DNA of 64,000 nucleotides from Thermopolyspora sp044507605 (lineage in GTDB: Bacteria; Actinomycetota; Actinomycetes; Streptosporangiales; Streptosporangiaceae). This document shows positions 62,716-64,000 of this stretch, piece after piece. The stretch covers positions 1 through 64,000 of the forward strand of contig JBIQJI010000008.1 in NCBI GenBank assembly GCA_044507605.1, read 5' to 3'. The notes beneath the pieces were generated by a model. The model did not search any database. It was given only the letters and a program-made list of their open reading frames with translations, and had not been told where the DNA came from. A program made the translations under genes and the position numbers. Within the stretch, counting starts at the first letter, position 1. Every line of letters starts with the position of its first letter.

Positions 62716-64000
62716 ATGTTCGATCCCCCCGCCGATCCCCCCGCCGATCCCGCCCCAGCCCCAGACTCGGCCGATGGGCCCTCGCGCCGCGGGCTGCTGC
62801 GCTACGCCCTGGCCGCCGGTGCGGCCGCCGGGGTCGCGGGGCTGCCGGCGGCCTCGGCGGCGCGCGGCGACGCGCCGCGCCTCCCGCTGACGCGGCCCCG
62901 GGTGGCCACGCTCGGCGACTCGATCATCCAGTTCGCGGAGTACGCCGCGCCGGGGCCGCCGGCGCGGCTCGCGCGGCGGGCTCGGGGCGCGATGACGTGG
63001 GTCAAGACGCTGTTCCCGGCGTTCGACGACGACACCTGGCACGACCCGGGCGACGCCCGGCACCACCGGTACCTGCGCGGCTCCAACAACGGCGTGGCCG
63101 GCGACCACACCACCTATCTCGGCCCCGACAACCCGGGCACGCTGCGCCGCTGGGCCGAGGAGGTGGCGCCCACGCGGCCCGATGTGGTGCTGCTGTCGGT
63201 CGGCACCAACGACATCAACTCCTTCCGCCCGGCCGGCGAGCTGGAGGCCGACCTGGCCACGCACATCGACCATATCGCCCGCGACGGCCGGGCGCTCGTG
63301 CTGACCACGATCCGGCCCCGCGCGGGCACCGGCGAGTTCGGGTGGCGCGCCCCCGATCCGCGCGGCGACCGCCGCTACGCGGTGCGCGAGTCGGTGAACG
63401 ACTGGATCCGGTCACGGGCCGCCCCCGGCCTGCAGATCGCCGACGTCAACGAGCACCTGGAGGACCCGGCGGCGCGGGGCGGCGCCGGCGGCGACTGGCT
63501 GCCCGATCTGCTGCCGCCCGACGGCGTCCACCCGGGCCCGCGCGCGGCGTGGGCGGAGGCGCAGACCCTGCTGCCGATCATGCGCTGGCTGATCGCCGAC
63601 GGCAACGTGTACGGCGCCGACCACGAACGCCCCGGCAACCTGCTGCCGAACGGCGGCTTCGCCGGCCGCTCCGGCGAGGTGGGCCCGGGGGTGCGGGGAC
63701 ACGTCGCCACCGGCTGGTCGATCGTCCGCACGTCGGGCGACGCCCGGCTCACCGCCTACCCGACGGTCGAGCACGGCGCCGGCACGCAGGTGCTGGAGAT
63801 CACCCCCGGGCGGCGCGACACCACGTTCGTGCTGCGCACCGCGCCCGAGCGGCTGCCGCTGCGCGGCGTGGGCGAGCGGGCGTGGCTGCGGTTCCACCTG
63901 TGCCAGGAGGTCTCCGCGTACGCCGGCTGGCAGGCGTACGGGCCGCGGCTGTTCCTGTCGCGGCGGCGCGGCCGGGGCTGGACGATGAAGGCGGGGGCGC
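62716..64000 (+). CDS. Tat-exported SGNH/GDSL hydrolase, C-terminus cut by the window end
   Basis: The frame is open from ATG 62716 to the last base (428 residues, no stop). A twin-arginine signal SRRGLLRYALAAGAAAGVAG with AxA cleavage sites follows a DPPADPPAD start. SGNH blocks: TLGDSIIQF (nucleophile Ser), SVGTNDIN and PPDGVHPG (Asp/His). After residue 300 a beta-rich, carbohydrate-binding-like domain begins (NLLPNGGFAGRSGEVGPG). A secreted esterase or lipase-type enzyme acting on polysaccharide esters is a reasonable guess. Confidence 0.85.
   Translation, partial: MFDPPADPPADPAPAPDSADGPSRRGLLRYALAAGAAAGVAGLPAASAARGDAPRLPLTRPRVATLGDSIIQFAEYAAPGPPARLARRARGAMTWVKTLFPAFDDDTWHDPGDARHHRYLRGSNNGVAGDHTTYLGPDNPGTLRRWAEEVAPTRPDVVLLSVGTNDINSFRPAGELEADLATHIDHIARDGRALVLTTIRPRAGTGEFGWRAPDPRGDRRYAVRESVNDWIRSRAAPGLQIADVNEHLEDPAARGGAGGDWLPDLLPPDGVHPGPRAAWAEAQTLLPIMRWLIADGNVYGADHERPGNLLPNGGFAGRSGEVGPGVRGHVATGWSIVRTSGDARLTAYPTVEHGAGTQVLEITPGRRDTTFVLRTAPERLPLRGVGERAWLRFHLCQEVSAYAGWQAYGPRLFLSRRRGRGWTMKAGA

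Overview
The window is about 64 kb of very GC-rich actinobacterial chromosome. GTG starts, GC-rich third codon positions, a DUF397/helix-turn-helix/anti-sigma-like ATPase trio, a CE1758/CE1759 flavin pair, a CopD-CtaG fusion and an FxSxx-type TPR protein all fit a filamentous actinomycete, most likely of the Streptosporangiales (an inference from gene content; no rRNA gene is present). No tRNA, rRNA, CRISPR array, transposase or phage gene was seen.

Layout. (1) 1-5.8 kb: a minus-strand uptake operon of the LplABC/YesL type for pectin (rhamnogalacturonan) oligosaccharides, ending in a cut-short YetA-like reading frame, with a LacI regulator and two candidate operators. (2) 6-14.2 kb: metH behind a well-formed S-adenosylhomocysteine riboswitch, a small membrane protein, a two-component flavin monooxygenase, a DUF5335 protein and a ROK-family protein. 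(3) 14.3-17.5 kb: a zinc-ribbon membrane protein, the HATPase/XRE-DUF5753/DUF397 signalling trio, and a DUF1772 protein. (4) 17.6-26.3 kb: a large protein of unknown function, then a polyol-type operon (PfkB kinase, binding protein, two permeases, zinc dehydrogenase) facing a DeoR regulator. (5) 26.5-36.8 kb: an ECF sigma/anti-sigma pair next to two exported proteins, a heme membrane protein, CopD-CtaG, a secreted beta-propeller protein, a phosphotransferase, an EamA exporter and a ferredoxin. (6) 37.4-47.4 kb: a nine-gene operon with LacI, an ABC importer, four different ADP-ribosylglycohydrolase-family proteins and a ribokinase, preceded by two perfect operator palindromes. (7) 47.7-52 kb: an unassigned membrane protein plus two P-loop ATPases. 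(8) 52-60.4 kb: an antiporter, then a RiPP-like locus made of a 60-residue peptide, an FxSxx-type ParA/NB-ARC/TPR protein, a 352-residue unknown and a divergent HExxH protein, with no radical SAM gene. (9) 60.4-64 kb: clpP divergent from an orphan Phd/YefM antitoxin, an aldo/keto reductase, and a Tat-exported SGNH hydrolase that runs off the end.

The most interesting regions are the four-hydrolase ribosyl-compound operon (37.4-47.4 kb), the radical-SAM-less peptide locus (53.4-60.4 kb), the membrane/double-ATPase cassette (47.7-52 kb), and the SAH riboswitch (9.73-9.80 kb). In two sugar operons a strong hairpin lies just after the binding-protein gene, and a similar one follows the peptide gene, which suggests a shared way of making more of the first product than of those downstream.
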